This document shows, piece after piece, positions 18,577 through 27,243 of a stretch of DNA of 64,000 bases. The position numbers and the translations under genes are program-made. The DNA is from Bacteroidota bacterium. Lineage in GTDB: Bacteria > Bacteroidota > Bacteroidia > Bacteroidales > Paludibacteraceae. The stretch is taken from the NCBI GenBank assembly GCA_023391625.1, contig JAEWAN010000023.1, forward strand, positions 1 through 64,000, given 5' to 3'. Under the pieces are notes generated by a model. The model had not been told where the DNA came from. It worked only from the letters and a program-made list of their open reading frames with translations, and did not search any database. Every line of letters starts with the position of its first letter. Position 1 is the stretch's first letter.

Positions 18577-20649
18577 CTATTTTTTCACAATAAACTTGAA
18601 AGGTTCAATGAGCTTATTATCACAAATAAATTTCAGAATGTACATTCCATCCGGATAAGAATTGGTATCAAAAGTTTCTTCCATACTGCTTACTGTACGA
18701 ATATCTACCAACATACCGGTAGTATTATATATTTCTATTTGTTTCACTATATCCGCCTGGTTGCCCAATTCCACGATTAACATATCTTTTACCGGGTTTG
18801 GATACAATAAGATTTTGTCTTCACCAGCATATACAGTCTGATTCGTGCTCAGTAACTCAGGTTGTTCATTGGTTAAGTTCACTTTTAGAGCTTTATTCCT
18901 GTCATTTATGCTTAACGTATCCATTGCAATCGTATCCGGATTGTGTTTTTCAATATTTCTCAAACTAGTGAGCCTGCTTGCATTTTCGTACTTCGTGTTA
19001 CAATCTTGATAAGCCTTAAAATGAACGATCGATCCTTTTTGAGCATGTAAGGACTTGACAACAATCTTATCCGCAGTAAAAGCTTTATAAGCCAGGTTAC
19101 CTATTGTAACTTTATTTGTATTACCTATTGTTAAAGTGTTGGCGGTTTCAAATTTATGTATAACCTGATTCGTGCAATTTTCATTGAATTCATCAGTGAT
19201 CGGAGGTGTATTGGCAGCGGGTGTTAATAATTTGGCTTCCCCTGGTTGTAAAACAATTGGCATTCCCATACCATAAGCAGTTCCGTTTAAAACATCCCTA
19301 CATATATGTTTTAATTTGGGACTAATTTGCATTTGTCCTCCACAATTTTTATTAAATAGCCAGAAATAGATTTGTCCGGATTTGTTTCTTAAAAAAGTAA
19401 CGGCTAATGAAGATGGAGTCTTTTCTACAAATGGGTTATTTACATCGGCAAATATCTCTTTTGCATATTTATCGTTTTTAAAGTGATTCCAGTTGTTGAA
19501 GTCATATAATATGTCCGACTGACTGGGATCAATATTTGACTTGTTTGAAACATGGTACGCACTGACAAAATTTAAAGATAGGAGCTCATCACTTTTATTC
19601 GGGTCAGTTAATTTAGCGTGTAGAGCAGCAAGCGCGTCCAATGTGCCATCCTCGAAAGTTAGTTTAAAATCCTGATATAGTCTTGCTCCCGATTCGTTTT
19701 CATATTCATTGTCTATCCATTCAAATCCGGGCCAGTATGAAATACCCTTAGCTCCGTATGCCAATGCGGCATAAATAACAAAGTAGAATTCAGTAATAGA
19801 TTTTCCATGTATTGTATAATTAGGAGAAGTAATTTTTTTCTTGCGATCATTAACGTTTTTCAAGGGAGTTAATACATAAAAAAACGGTATTGAGTTTTCT
19901 GCACTTTTCATTCCGAATATATATAATGTACGAAAAAAACCGAGAAGATCATCAGGACTATTGGCAATAGGATATTGGTCAAAAGATAATATATTGGGCT
20001 TGGAATTATTAATATATGTTTGCATATATTGTTGGGTATAAATATAAGGTCGCCCAGAATAATCATCCTCTTTAGAATTTACCAGGTTTGACCAACGTAA
20101 TTTGGTTTCATCATATTTTCTGATGGCATTGGCATATTTCGCTTCTTCATAAATGGAAGCATTTGGTTCGTATTTAAAACTGTCATATGGCCAATCAAAA
20201 CTTGGCTCATCCTGAATATCAATACCTATTATATTATCGTAGTTACCGTATTGTTTATAATGTTCCATTGTGCCGAATACTCTTTCGTCAGTAATAGGTC
20301 CCTCATTGCTGGCATGTTGGGGACAGAGGTTGTTTGTGTATAGCATGGATTTAAGCCCTTTAGTAGCTGCTCTGTGAGTAAATCCGGCTTTTATCCAATC
20401 GTTGTGATATCCTCCGAGTAATACAGTATTAAAATAATATTTATTTTTCATCATTTCCAGAAAGTCCAGATAACTTTGTTTTTTATCTTCTCCCTTTTCC
20501 CAAGGCTGTTCACCTATTATTTCTTGTTCCGTCGTATCTGTAGTATGTGAAAATTTCCACATTAACAGAAATTCATTTAGTTGTGCATTGATTATGTTAT
20601 GGCTTAAGCACAAGAAAATGATTAATATGAAGTTTCTAATTTTTTGCAT
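18577..20649 (-). CDS. Secreted TIM-barrel-like protein (possible clan GH-A glycosidase) with T9SS sorting domain
   Basis: This 690-residue protein has a signal peptide (ends NAQ, about residue 23). The N-terminal 470 residues look like a glycosidase barrel. NIIGIDIQDEPSFDW places an acidic residue after a strand where clan GH-A enzymes often have their acid/base, and NILSFDQYPI and GAKGISYWPGFEW resemble later strands. I cannot assign a family and no nucleophile is certain. A beta-rich linker follows, ending in a T9SS type A domain (LLYPNPVKDMLIVELGNQA, terminal FIVKK). The gene is 26 bases after the 20675 gene and 120 bases before 17509 on the minus strand, so the three probably form an operon. 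Glycan degradation is inferred from the PUL setting. Confidence 0.65.
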   Translation of the reverse strand: MQKIRNFILIIFLCLSHNIINAQLNEFLLMWKFSHTTDTTEQEIIGEQPWEKGEDKKQSYLDFLEMMKNKYYFNTVLLGGYHNDWIKAGFTHRAATKGLKSMLYTNNLCPQHASNEGPITDERVFGTMEHYKQYGNYDNIIGIDIQDEPSFDWPYDSFKYEPNASIYEEAKYANAIRKYDETKLRWSNLVNSKEDDYSGRPYIYTQQYMQTYINNSKPNILSFDQYPIANSPDDLLGFFRTLYIFGMKSAENSIPFFYVLTPLKNVNDRKKKITSPNYTIHGKSITEFYFVIYAALAYGAKGISYWPGFEWIDNEYENESGARLYQDFKLTFEDGTLDALAALHAKLTDPNKSDELLSLNFVSAYHVSNKSNIDPSQSDILYDFNNWNHFKNDKYAKEIFADVNNPFVEKTPSSLAVTFLRNKSGQIYFWLFNKNCGGQMQISPKLKHICRDVLNGTAYGMGMPIVLQPGEAKLLTPAANTPPITDEFNENCTNQVIHKFETANTLTIGNTNKVTIGNLAYKAFTADKIVVKSLHAQKGSIVHFKAYQDCNTKYENASRLTSLRNIEKHNPDTIAMDTLSINDRNKALKVNLTNEQPELLSTNQTVYAGEDKILLYPNPVKDMLIVELGNQADIVKQIEIYNTTGMLVDIRTVSSMEETFDTNSYPDGMYILKFICDNKLIEPFKFIVKK

Positions 20650-20674
20650 ATTGTTAGATTTTACTTTTACTAAC

Positions 20675-22165
20675 TTATTTTCCTGCTTTAAGTTGCTCTA
20701 TCTCATTATTTAGAGATATTACATATAATGTTAATTCTTCTACTTTTTGTAATAATAGAGCGTTCATTTCAGCCACGTCAATACCATTAGCTTTTACAGC
20801 TTCTTCGTTGGGTATATCCGGTAAATGTTTGTTCTCCTTAATAAATGTTTCAACCTCATTTAAAGACCGTAGTTTGTAATCATCATTAAAAACAAAGTCG
20901 CTCCACACATTGGCCTGTATGGTTAGTTCTTTTGCAAAAACAGAACCGTCAATTCTGAATGTTTTGTTATTGAAGAATTTAGCCCATACTCCATTCTGTT
21001 CATCACTAATTCCTATATAATGTAAAGAACTGGTATTTGCAGAGGCAATATTTAATAATATATTATGTGATGATGTACTTTTATTACTGAAAACAATATC
21101 TCCGGCTTTTGATCCTTTAGCCAAATCCTCATTGTTATATACATGTCCTATCTGGAAATATCCTCTATCACTTCTTAATATAAAGAGTGGATTTTGTGCG
21201 CTATAGATTTCTAGCATGCCTCCATGGGCAGATTTTGCACCAATACTGACATTTCTGTTAAAAAGAGATTTTCCATTTACTTCTAAAGTTTCAGAAGGAG
21301 TATAAGTTCCTATTCCTACTTGTCCTTCAGGGGTAAGGTTTAGTATAGGATCAAATAGTTCATTTCGTGTAGTAGCAGTGCCTATACCCAATACATCAGA
21401 CCTATAACGGGTTCCTATTGACCACATGGCGTTGTTTGCACGTGATATATTTATCATTTGTCCGCCTTCAGGGGTTCCTGTTACGGTGAGAACTCCGGTG
21501 TAACGTTCGTCAGGTTCTACTTTCACATAAGGATTGGCGGAGGTTATGAATGTACGCATTCCCCATATGTGGACATTTTCATAATCAGAGAAATATCCTT
21601 TTTCACTGGTCCAGTTTCTGTTGAAATATATATTTTTTGGAGAAGAGCCGAATCTGCTGATTGCTGCTTGCTGATTTATAAGATATTTACAATCAGTGCT
21701 ACTTGTTGCAGGTGTTAGGTTGGTATTTCCTTTTACGTCTAATCGTTGTGTTGGTTCTACAACACCTAGACCTACCAGACCATATGTTGTAATTACAAAA
21801 TCAGGGTCTATGAAATCAGAGTCAGATGTATATCTGCCTTCCCCAATGGCAAATGTATTTGTGTTATATACAGTTCCGATAGACCAGGCGTATTGGTTTC
21901 TACGTACCATACTTATGTATTGTCCACTTTCTGGTGGTTTGGCGATTTGGAGACAGCCAAAATAGGCAGGGTCTGGAGTTGTGCGTGAATCATGTATGGA
22001 TATAACCCCTTTTACGCTAAGTGGCATGGGAGGATTTGTAATGCCAATTCCAATCTTACTGGATTGGTTTGTAGGATATAAATTATTGCCGGATTGAGTC
22101 CACTGGGCTCGTACATTAATAGAAATGAAGGCAAATAACGTTAAAACTAAAATTAATTTTTTCAT
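20675..22165 (-). CDS. Tail-fibre-like repeat protein, first gene of the minus-strand operon
   Basis: This 496-residue secreted protein (signal peptide ends NVRAQ) begins with WTQSGNNLYPTNQSSKIGIG. It carries several GIG-x-P-LDV-type repeats (VGLGVVEPTQRLDVKG, VGIGTYTPSETLEVNG). The C-terminal block is the same as in the 17509 protein: YKLRSLNEVETFI, NKHLPDIP, GIDVAEMN, then a leucine-rich helical end (LLLQKVEELTLYVISLNNEI). Structural or adhesive fibre function is inferred. It is longer than its paralogue because it has a second repeat module in the middle. The start ATG is unambiguous and the upstream 582 bases are AT-rich and gene-free. Confidence 0.75.
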   Translation of the reverse strand: MKKLILVLTLFAFISINVRAQWTQSGNNLYPTNQSSKIGIGITNPPMPLSVKGVISIHDSRTTPDPAYFGCLQIAKPPESGQYISMVRRNQYAWSIGTVYNTNTFAIGEGRYTSDSDFIDPDFVITTYGLVGLGVVEPTQRLDVKGNTNLTPATSSTDCKYLINQQAAISRFGSSPKNIYFNRNWTSEKGYFSDYENVHIWGMRTFITSANPYVKVEPDERYTGVLTVTGTPEGGQMINISRANNAMWSIGTRYRSDVLGIGTATTRNELFDPILNLTPEGQVGIGTYTPSETLEVNGKSLFNRNVSIGAKSAHGGMLEIYSAQNPLFILRSDRGYFQIGHVYNNEDLAKGSKAGDIVFSNKSTSSHNILLNIASANTSSLHYIGISDEQNGVWAKFFNNKTFRIDGSVFAKELTIQANVWSDFVFNDDYKLRSLNEVETFIKENKHLPDIPNEEAVKANGIDVAEMNALLLQKVEELTLYVISLNNEIEQLKAGK

Positions 22166-22747
22166 GATTGTATAAATTAATTATTATTAGATTGTATTTA
22201 TACAAAATTAATTTATTAATTGTTGAAAAACTTTATTTTTTGTTATAAAAAAATTATAAATATAAAAGAATTATAAACAAGTGGTGTGGTGAGAATGATA
22301 CATTTTTTAATAAGTATTGTTTTAGATTGAATTTAGTTGATTTGTTCATAAAAAATAATTGTATTTGTTTTTATGAAGTGCTAGTTGATAATATTGATTA
22401 AAAATTATGATTTATTTTTCGAACAAATACTTGTATGAAGAGAAAAGAGCTTTAGGTCTGTTGCTTAATATATTAATAGGAGAGATAAGATGTATTTTAT
22501 ATTAATTAAGTGCAATTTTTTGTTTGTAGGGGTACTTTTTTTTGTTATTTTCTCCCTAATGTTGACATGGTGATGAAATAAACGAAATAAATGTTTAGAG
22601 TGCAGGATTAGAGAACTTATTTTAATATAATCGTTTAAAATGCATTTGCAACTTGTTTTATGTTTTAGCTGCATACAACTTTATAACGTTTATTCATTTA
22701 TATAATGAATAAAACAATGTGGAAGTAGTTTGAAGTAAATACTTTAT
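22166..22747. other. Gene-free AT-rich intergenic region
   Basis: This stretch lies between the 3' end of the AraC gene and the start of the 20675 gene, both on the minus strand. A TAATTTTG -7-like element, read on the minus strand, lies close upstream of the 22165 start. I see no conserved ORF, RNA or strong hairpin. Confidence 0.5.
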
Positions 22748-23659
22748 TTATAAAGATATCTTACCTTGAGTGAAGTTTCTGTATTTCAGTGGAGTCATAC
22801 CACTTCTTTTCTTGAATGCTGTGCAATAATACTCCGGATTGTCAAAGCCACTTTTGTATGCTATTTCCTTTATGCTAAACGATGTGTTTGTGAGTAATTC
22901 TTTGCTGTGCTGTATGCGTAGTTCCTGGATATATTGAGCAGGGGCAAAGCCAGTGAATTCTTTGAACAGACGCCGAAACCAGGAGTAACTCATGTGTATT
23001 TGTTCGGCTACTTCTTCCGGTTTTATATTATGTTGAAAGCTGTTGGCGAAAATAATTTTAGCCCGGTTGATATGGTTTGCTACTTTCATATCTTCAAAGC
23101 TAAGATGCTTGTCACGGGAGTAGGCGATACCGAGCAGATGATTCACGATTCCCGCCATCATTTGCTGATAACCTGAGTTTTGTTCCTGTGCTACTTTCAT
23201 TCCTTCCGTATAAAGCTGCACAATATCGTCAAGTACCCCGACATAGAATACCGGTTTTTGTTTGGAGAAGAATCCGTTTTTTATTCGGTTGTCTATATTC
23301 GGGCCTTTAAACCCAATCCAGTATTCTTCCCAACCGCTTGATGGGTTCGGATGATAGTTATGCCATTCGTTGGGGAATAATAGGAACATACTTCCGGCTG
23401 TAACCTCAGTAAGTTTCTGAGAAGAAGATTCAAAATAGCCTCCTCCTTGTGTAATGTACACTAATTGATATTCGTCCAGCAACCTTCCTTTTTCCGGAGA
23501 AAATAAGTAACGGATAGGATGGTCTGTTGGAGGATACTTTTCCTGAGGTTTTATCTGTTGCCTGCCAATGGTATTTATGGTCAATCCCCATTGTAAGTCG
23601 TGTTCGTTGGCTATCAGGTATCTGTGATGTATAGAGGAATTAGAAATAAGATCATTCAT
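22748..23659 (-). CDS. AraC-family transcriptional regulator
   Basis: This 303-residue protein has an N-terminal cupin-like sensing domain (about 20-160, with VYITQGGGYFES, then LLFPNEWHNYHPN and WEEYWIGFKGP). A double helix-turn-helix AraC DNA-binding domain follows (about 195-295). Its second HTH has the family signature IAYKSGFDNPEYYCTAFKK followed by SGMTPLKYR. The sensing domain of this type usually binds a sugar. The gene sits between the tail-fibre operon and the 24337 gene inside the PUL. No hybrid two-component or sigma/anti-sigma regulator is present, so this is the best local candidate for controlling the PUL (inference). Confidence 0.93.
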   Translation of the reverse strand: MNDLISNSSIHHRYLIANEHDLQWGLTINTIGRQQIKPQEKYPPTDHPIRYLFSPEKGRLLDEYQLVYITQGGGYFESSSQKLTEVTAGSMFLLFPNEWHNYHPNPSSGWEEYWIGFKGPNIDNRIKNGFFSKQKPVFYVGVLDDIVQLYTEGMKVAQEQNSGYQQMMAGIVNHLLGIAYSRDKHLSFEDMKVANHINRAKIIFANSFQHNIKPEEVAEQIHMSYSWFRRLFKEFTGFAPAQYIQELRIQHSKELLTNTSFSIKEIAYKSGFDNPEYYCTAFKKRSGMTPLKYRNFTQGKISL

Positions 23660-24336
23660 ATATGCAAATTAAGTCAAAAAGAAATAAAGTTCCTAAATAT
23701 AAAAGTGAAAAAAGAAAAAATATTACCGGAAAAGAGAGGATGCGTATGTGAAATGGTTGAATTTTCTACTTTATTGACAGAAATAATGCCCTTTTTTATA
23801 GTGATACCTCTTTACTTTTGTATAACTTTATTTATTCATGAACGGCACAGGTATTTATAGTAGTTTTTGCTTTTTGTTGGGCCAATTCAAAGGCATAGTA
23901 GCTCAAAGTGTATTGATAGGAAAATTTTTACTCCTAATAGACGGTATAAAAAGCATTTGTAATAGATTTTTGGATAAACCATTGTGTGGTTTATATTCTA
24001 TATATACAAAAAGTATTTCAAAGTACTTTTCTCGAAAGACTCTTCTGAAAAATCTCTCTCTAAAACCTTTTGCGAAAATATTATCGGGATGTTTACATTT
24101 CCGGTTTTCTTATGATTCCTTTTATATATTGAATTCAGGTGTTTAAAGTATAGTTTACCTGTTCTGTTTTAGTTGGTAGGAAAACTTTATTCTAGCAAGA
24201 AATGCTGGTGAGGTGTATGTTCCAAAGATAAAACTGTTGATTTATTAAAATTAGGGAATCATTTGATTTCAGGATCATGTTTATAGGAAAAAGATTTAAT
24301 TTCTAAATATAACTATTCATTTAATTTAATTCATTT
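23660..24336. other. Gene-free divergent intergenic region
   Basis: These 677 bases separate the AraC gene (minus) from the 24337 gene (plus). A 102-codon plus-strand ORF (23838-24146) lacks recognisable similarity or a convincing start and I take it to be spurious. The region should contain both promoters and possibly AraC sites, but I cannot single out a motif. Confidence 0.5.
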
Positions 24337-25338
24337 ATGAAAACAAACATTTTACTTTTAGCAGTCTTGTTCTGTGCTTCATTAACAGCTCAGGATAATG
24401 TGAATTTAATGAAGAATTCTGATTTTGAAGATCAGAACTACACTTCTTTCCTTTTTACAGATTATGAAGGTGATGAAAGTCCGAAACCAGAAATCATTAA
24501 AGGTTGGGATTTGAAATACCTGGATAAAGATTCTATAAAAACCGGAACTTTTAATAATAAAGGGATGGATCAATGGAATGTATTTTGCCGTTATGTTGAA
24601 CACAATGCAGTAGCAGCAGGAGAAGAAGAAGGATCAACCTTAAATGCTCTTATTACAGAAGATAACTTTCAGTTTATGCGTTTACAACGTCAGGCATGGA
24701 ATGGTTGGGAATTAAACGGATTGGAAAGTACCCACGAAGTTGCGGCAGGTACAGATTATGAATTTTCTTGTCTTTACGCAGGAGTTACTGCTTCTAAAAG
24801 AAAAAATAAAGATGGTTGGGAAGGTGAAGTGACACGTCGTATCCGTATTTATGAAAACAGTATTTCAGAAGAAAATGTCGTATTAGAAGAATTGATAGAA
24901 GATGCAGCAGGTATTCCTTGGACTTCTTTCTCAAAAAAGATAACTCCAAGCCAGAATGCAGAAAAGGTGATTATTAAGATGGAATTGAACGGACATGGCG
25001 AACAGGCAGGTGACGGTGAAAATAAAGTTTGGTTTGACTTTGATGATGTGAAGTTTGTCGGAAAACAAGTTTCAAATTATATTTTGGACACTCCAGAAGG
25101 TACTGTGGGTGTAGAAGAATTCGATGCTGCAGCTGCTATCAGTGTATATAAATCAGGCGATGCCATTGTGATTGCCGGTGCTCCTGCTAACAGCACAGTA
25201 AGTCTATATAGCCTGGCTGGTAATTTATTGCAAACAGCAGCAGTAGATTCTGACAATTATACAATGTCTACCAGTGCTTATCCTTCAGGTGTATATATTG
25301 TAAAGGCAGCAGGTAAATCTTTCAAAGTAGTATTGTAA
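24337..25338 (+). CDS. Secreted T9SS protein, probable carbohydrate-binding; paralogue of 10282
   Basis: This 333-residue protein has a signal peptide (ends SLTAQ). It aligns over its full length with the product at 10282. It starts NLMKNSDFEDQNYTSFLF, shares WNVFCRYV, FMRLQRQ, STHEVAAGTDYEFSCLYAG, NKDGWEGEV and KVWFDFDDV, and ends in a T9SS type A sorting domain (AAISVYKSGDAIVIAGAP to SFKVVL). The first half looks like a CBM-type beta-sandwich. The copy here is a single-gene unit with its own terminator, next to the AraC regulator. It differs in having an extra linker (SNYILDTPEGTVG) before the sorting domain. The binding function is inferred from context only. Confidence 0.75.
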   Translation: MKTNILLLAVLFCASLTAQDNVNLMKNSDFEDQNYTSFLFTDYEGDESPKPEIIKGWDLKYLDKDSIKTGTFNNKGMDQWNVFCRYVEHNAVAAGEEEGSTLNALITEDNFQFMRLQRQAWNGWELNGLESTHEVAAGTDYEFSCLYAGVTASKRKNKDGWEGEVTRRIRIYENSISEENVVLEELIEDAAGIPWTSFSKKITPSQNAEKVIIKMELNGHGEQAGDGENKVWFDFDDVKFVGKQVSNYILDTPEGTVGVEEFDAAAAISVYKSGDAIVIAGAPANSTVSLYSLAGNLLQTAAVDSDNYTMSTSAYPSGVYIVKAAGKSFKVVL

Positions 25339-25360
25339 TCATATATATACATTAAAGTTT

Positions 25361-25414
25361 ATATAAAAAATCCTTATTCAAGCGGATATCCGCTTGAATA
25401 AGGATTTTTTATAT
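25361..25414. terminator. 54-base perfect palindrome, bidirectional terminator
   Basis: The sequence from ATATAAAAAATCC to GGATTTTTTATAT is perfectly self-complementary about the centre at 25387/25388 (GGATATCC). It has an A run and a T run on the two sides and lies between convergent genes. Confidence 0.92.
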
Positions 25415-25519
25415 GTTCAAGAGTTTGTTTGCTTAAATTTAATTTTGTGTAGAAAAGTGCCAGAGAGAATAAAATTAATTGTTTCGTTGAGGTGTGGAGT
25501 TCTGTTTCAGGAAACGGAG

Positions 25520-26098
25520 TTACTCTGAAAGAGTTGTTTTTTGGGGAGCTATTTTTTCATCCCATAACATCCACAGGAGGAATATCACCCCATAAAACAA
25601 ATATTTGAAAAGATAAGCGTGAAGGAAGTTGAACCATTCCATATGATTTTCATATAAAGCCACGATTATTACCATACGACATAGGTTAAACAGGTAGATT
25701 ACAATCATTCCCAAGGGAATATACCATAATTTTCGAGTCCAGGGTCCTCTTGTAAAAGCAATGATACAAAAGAAGATATACGCCTGCTTTATACCTGTGC
25801 AACCCCATACTATCCTGATTGCATTTTCATTGCCGTAATACAACACATTGTTGCCTGCCAGCATAACATCAGAACCGAAGAATTGAAGTATGGAAGCTAT
25901 GATGTCGGCAAAGTGTTTGGCCATATATATAAATGGGGCACTGATATTTAAGTCGAAGAAAGTTACCACACTATCAGACTCGTCTCCTTTTACCGTAAAT
26001 TTCCAGAAAAAGTGGGAGACAAATAAGATAACGATAAAATAGATAATTCCCTCGTAGGGTTTTATTTTTTCTTTCCAGCTTCTTTTTTCAGTAGTCAT
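25520..26098 (-). CDS. Exosortase/archaeosortase-family transmembrane protease
   Basis: This protein of about 192 residues has several membrane helices. It carries the exosortase catalytic triad: Cys100 in WGCTGIKQ, Arg141 in FNLCRMV and His160 in FLHAYLFKY. Known exosortases cleave and transfer proteins bearing PEP-CTERM-like tails. The length is at the short end of the family, so it is a single-domain core. I chose the ATG at 26098; a GTG at 26122 would add eight residues. It follows tsaD by 48 bases on the same strand. No PEP-CTERM protein is seen in the window, and the secreted proteins here use T9SS tails, so its substrate is unknown. Confidence 0.82.
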   Translation of the reverse strand: MTTEKRSWKEKIKPYEGIIYFIVILFVSHFFWKFTVKGDESDSVVTFFDLNISAPFIYMAKHFADIIASILQFFGSDVMLAGNNVLYYGNENAIRIVWGCTGIKQAYIFFCIIAFTRGPWTRKLWYIPLGMIVIYLFNLCRMVIIVALYENHMEWFNFLHAYLFKYLFYGVIFLLWMLWDEKIAPQKTTLSE

Positions 26099-26146
26099 AT
26101 ATAGGTTAAAACACCGTAACACCCCATAAAGTTGTGTTGCCGGTAT

Positions 26147-27187
26147 TTAAAGTTTTTGTGTTACCCTTGCGTAAGGAGTGTCGGTAATGGAAGCGAAATC
26201 TTTATGCAAGTATTTGAAGTAACCGGTTATAGCCACCATTGCCGCGTTATCTGTGGTAAAAGCAAAAGGAGGAATAAATACCTTCTTGCCGTATTTTTCC
26301 CCATAGTCTAATAAAGCCTGTCTTAATCCGGAATTGGCCGAAACCCCTCCGGCTACAGCTACCTGATTAATGTTCAGGTCTTGGGCTGCCAGTTTCAGTT
26401 TGTTCATTAATATGTTAATTACAGTAGCTTGTAAAGAAGCGCATAAATCAGCCTGATTTTCAGTAATGAAGTCAGGATTTTCTTTTTGTTTGTCACGTAG
26501 CAGGTATAAAAAAGAAGTTTTTAATCCGCTGAAACTGTAATTATATCCTTCAATATGAGGTTTATTAAATTTGAAAGCCGTAGGATTGCCCTCTTTGGCC
26601 AGACGGTCTATGTGAGGACCTCCCGGGTAGGGTAGTCCCATGACTTTGGCGCATTTGTCAAAAGCCTCTCCGGCAGCATCATCTATGGTTTGTCCGATCA
26701 CTTCCATGTCATTGTACTCCCGGACGAGGATAATTTGTGAATTACCTCCGGATACCAATAAACATAAAAATGGAAATTCGGGAATTTCGGTTTCTTTATC
26801 TTTTTCCCGGATAAAATGTGCTAATACGTGTGCCTGCAGGTGGTTTATGTCTATTAAAGGAATATCCAGTACCTGAGCAAAGCCTTTGGCAAAAGAAGTG
26901 CCTACCAGTAATGAACCCAATAGCCCCGGCCCCCGGGTAAATGCAACGGCGCTCAGTTCTTCTTTGCGCACTCCCGCTCTTTTAAGAGCTTCGTGCACCA
27001 CAGGGATAATATTCTGTTGGTGAGCCCGTGAAGCCAGTTCCGGTACTACACCTCCGTAGCTGGCATGTACAGACTGGTTGGCTATTACATTAGAAAGCAT
27101 CACTCCGTTTTGGATTACGGAAGCAGAAGTATCGTCACAGGAAGATTCTATTCCCAATATCGTAACTTTTTTCTCGTTTTTATACAT
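26147..27187 (-). CDS. tsaD: tRNA N6-adenosine threonylcarbamoyltransferase TsaD
   Basis: This 346-residue cytoplasmic enzyme transfers the threonylcarbamoyl group to A37 of ANN-decoding tRNAs, working with TsaB and TsaE. It has the N-terminal ASKHA motif ILGIESSCDDTSASV, the metal-binding HxxxH (His116, His120 in INHLQAH), SGGNSQIILV, and GGVSANSGLR near the C-terminus. Length and all motifs are normal. It is divergent from the tamB-like gene, with 56 bases between starts, and is followed by the exosortase gene. This is a universal housekeeping gene and marks the stretch as core chromosome. Confidence 0.98.
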   Translation of the reverse strand: MYKNEKKVTILGIESSCDDTSASVIQNGVMLSNVIANQSVHASYGGVVPELASRAHQQNIIPVVHEALKRAGVRKEELSAVAFTRGPGLLGSLLVGTSFAKGFAQVLDIPLIDINHLQAHVLAHFIREKDKETEIPEFPFLCLLVSGGNSQIILVREYNDMEVIGQTIDDAAGEAFDKCAKVMGLPYPGGPHIDRLAKEGNPTAFKFNKPHIEGYNYSFSGLKTSFLYLLRDKQKENPDFITENQADLCASLQATVINILMNKLKLAAQDLNINQVAVAGGVSANSGLRQALLDYGEKYGKKVFIPPFAFTTDNAAMVAITGYFKYLHKDFASITDTPYARVTQKL

Positions 27188-27243
27188 GCAGGTAATGAAT
27201 TAAATACATTTTACAACGTAAAATATGCCAAGCTCTTAATTTT

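Noticed and set aside
17509..22165. A prophage remnant, because of the tail-fibre-like proteins
   Set aside because: There are no terminase, portal, capsid or tape-measure genes, and both proteins have signal peptides. These repeats are widespread in non-phage Bacteroidota proteins.
23838..24146. A 102-codon plus-strand ORF between the AraC gene and 24337
   Set aside because: It has no recognised domain, composition like the intergenic AT-rich background, and would occupy the region needed for two promoters.
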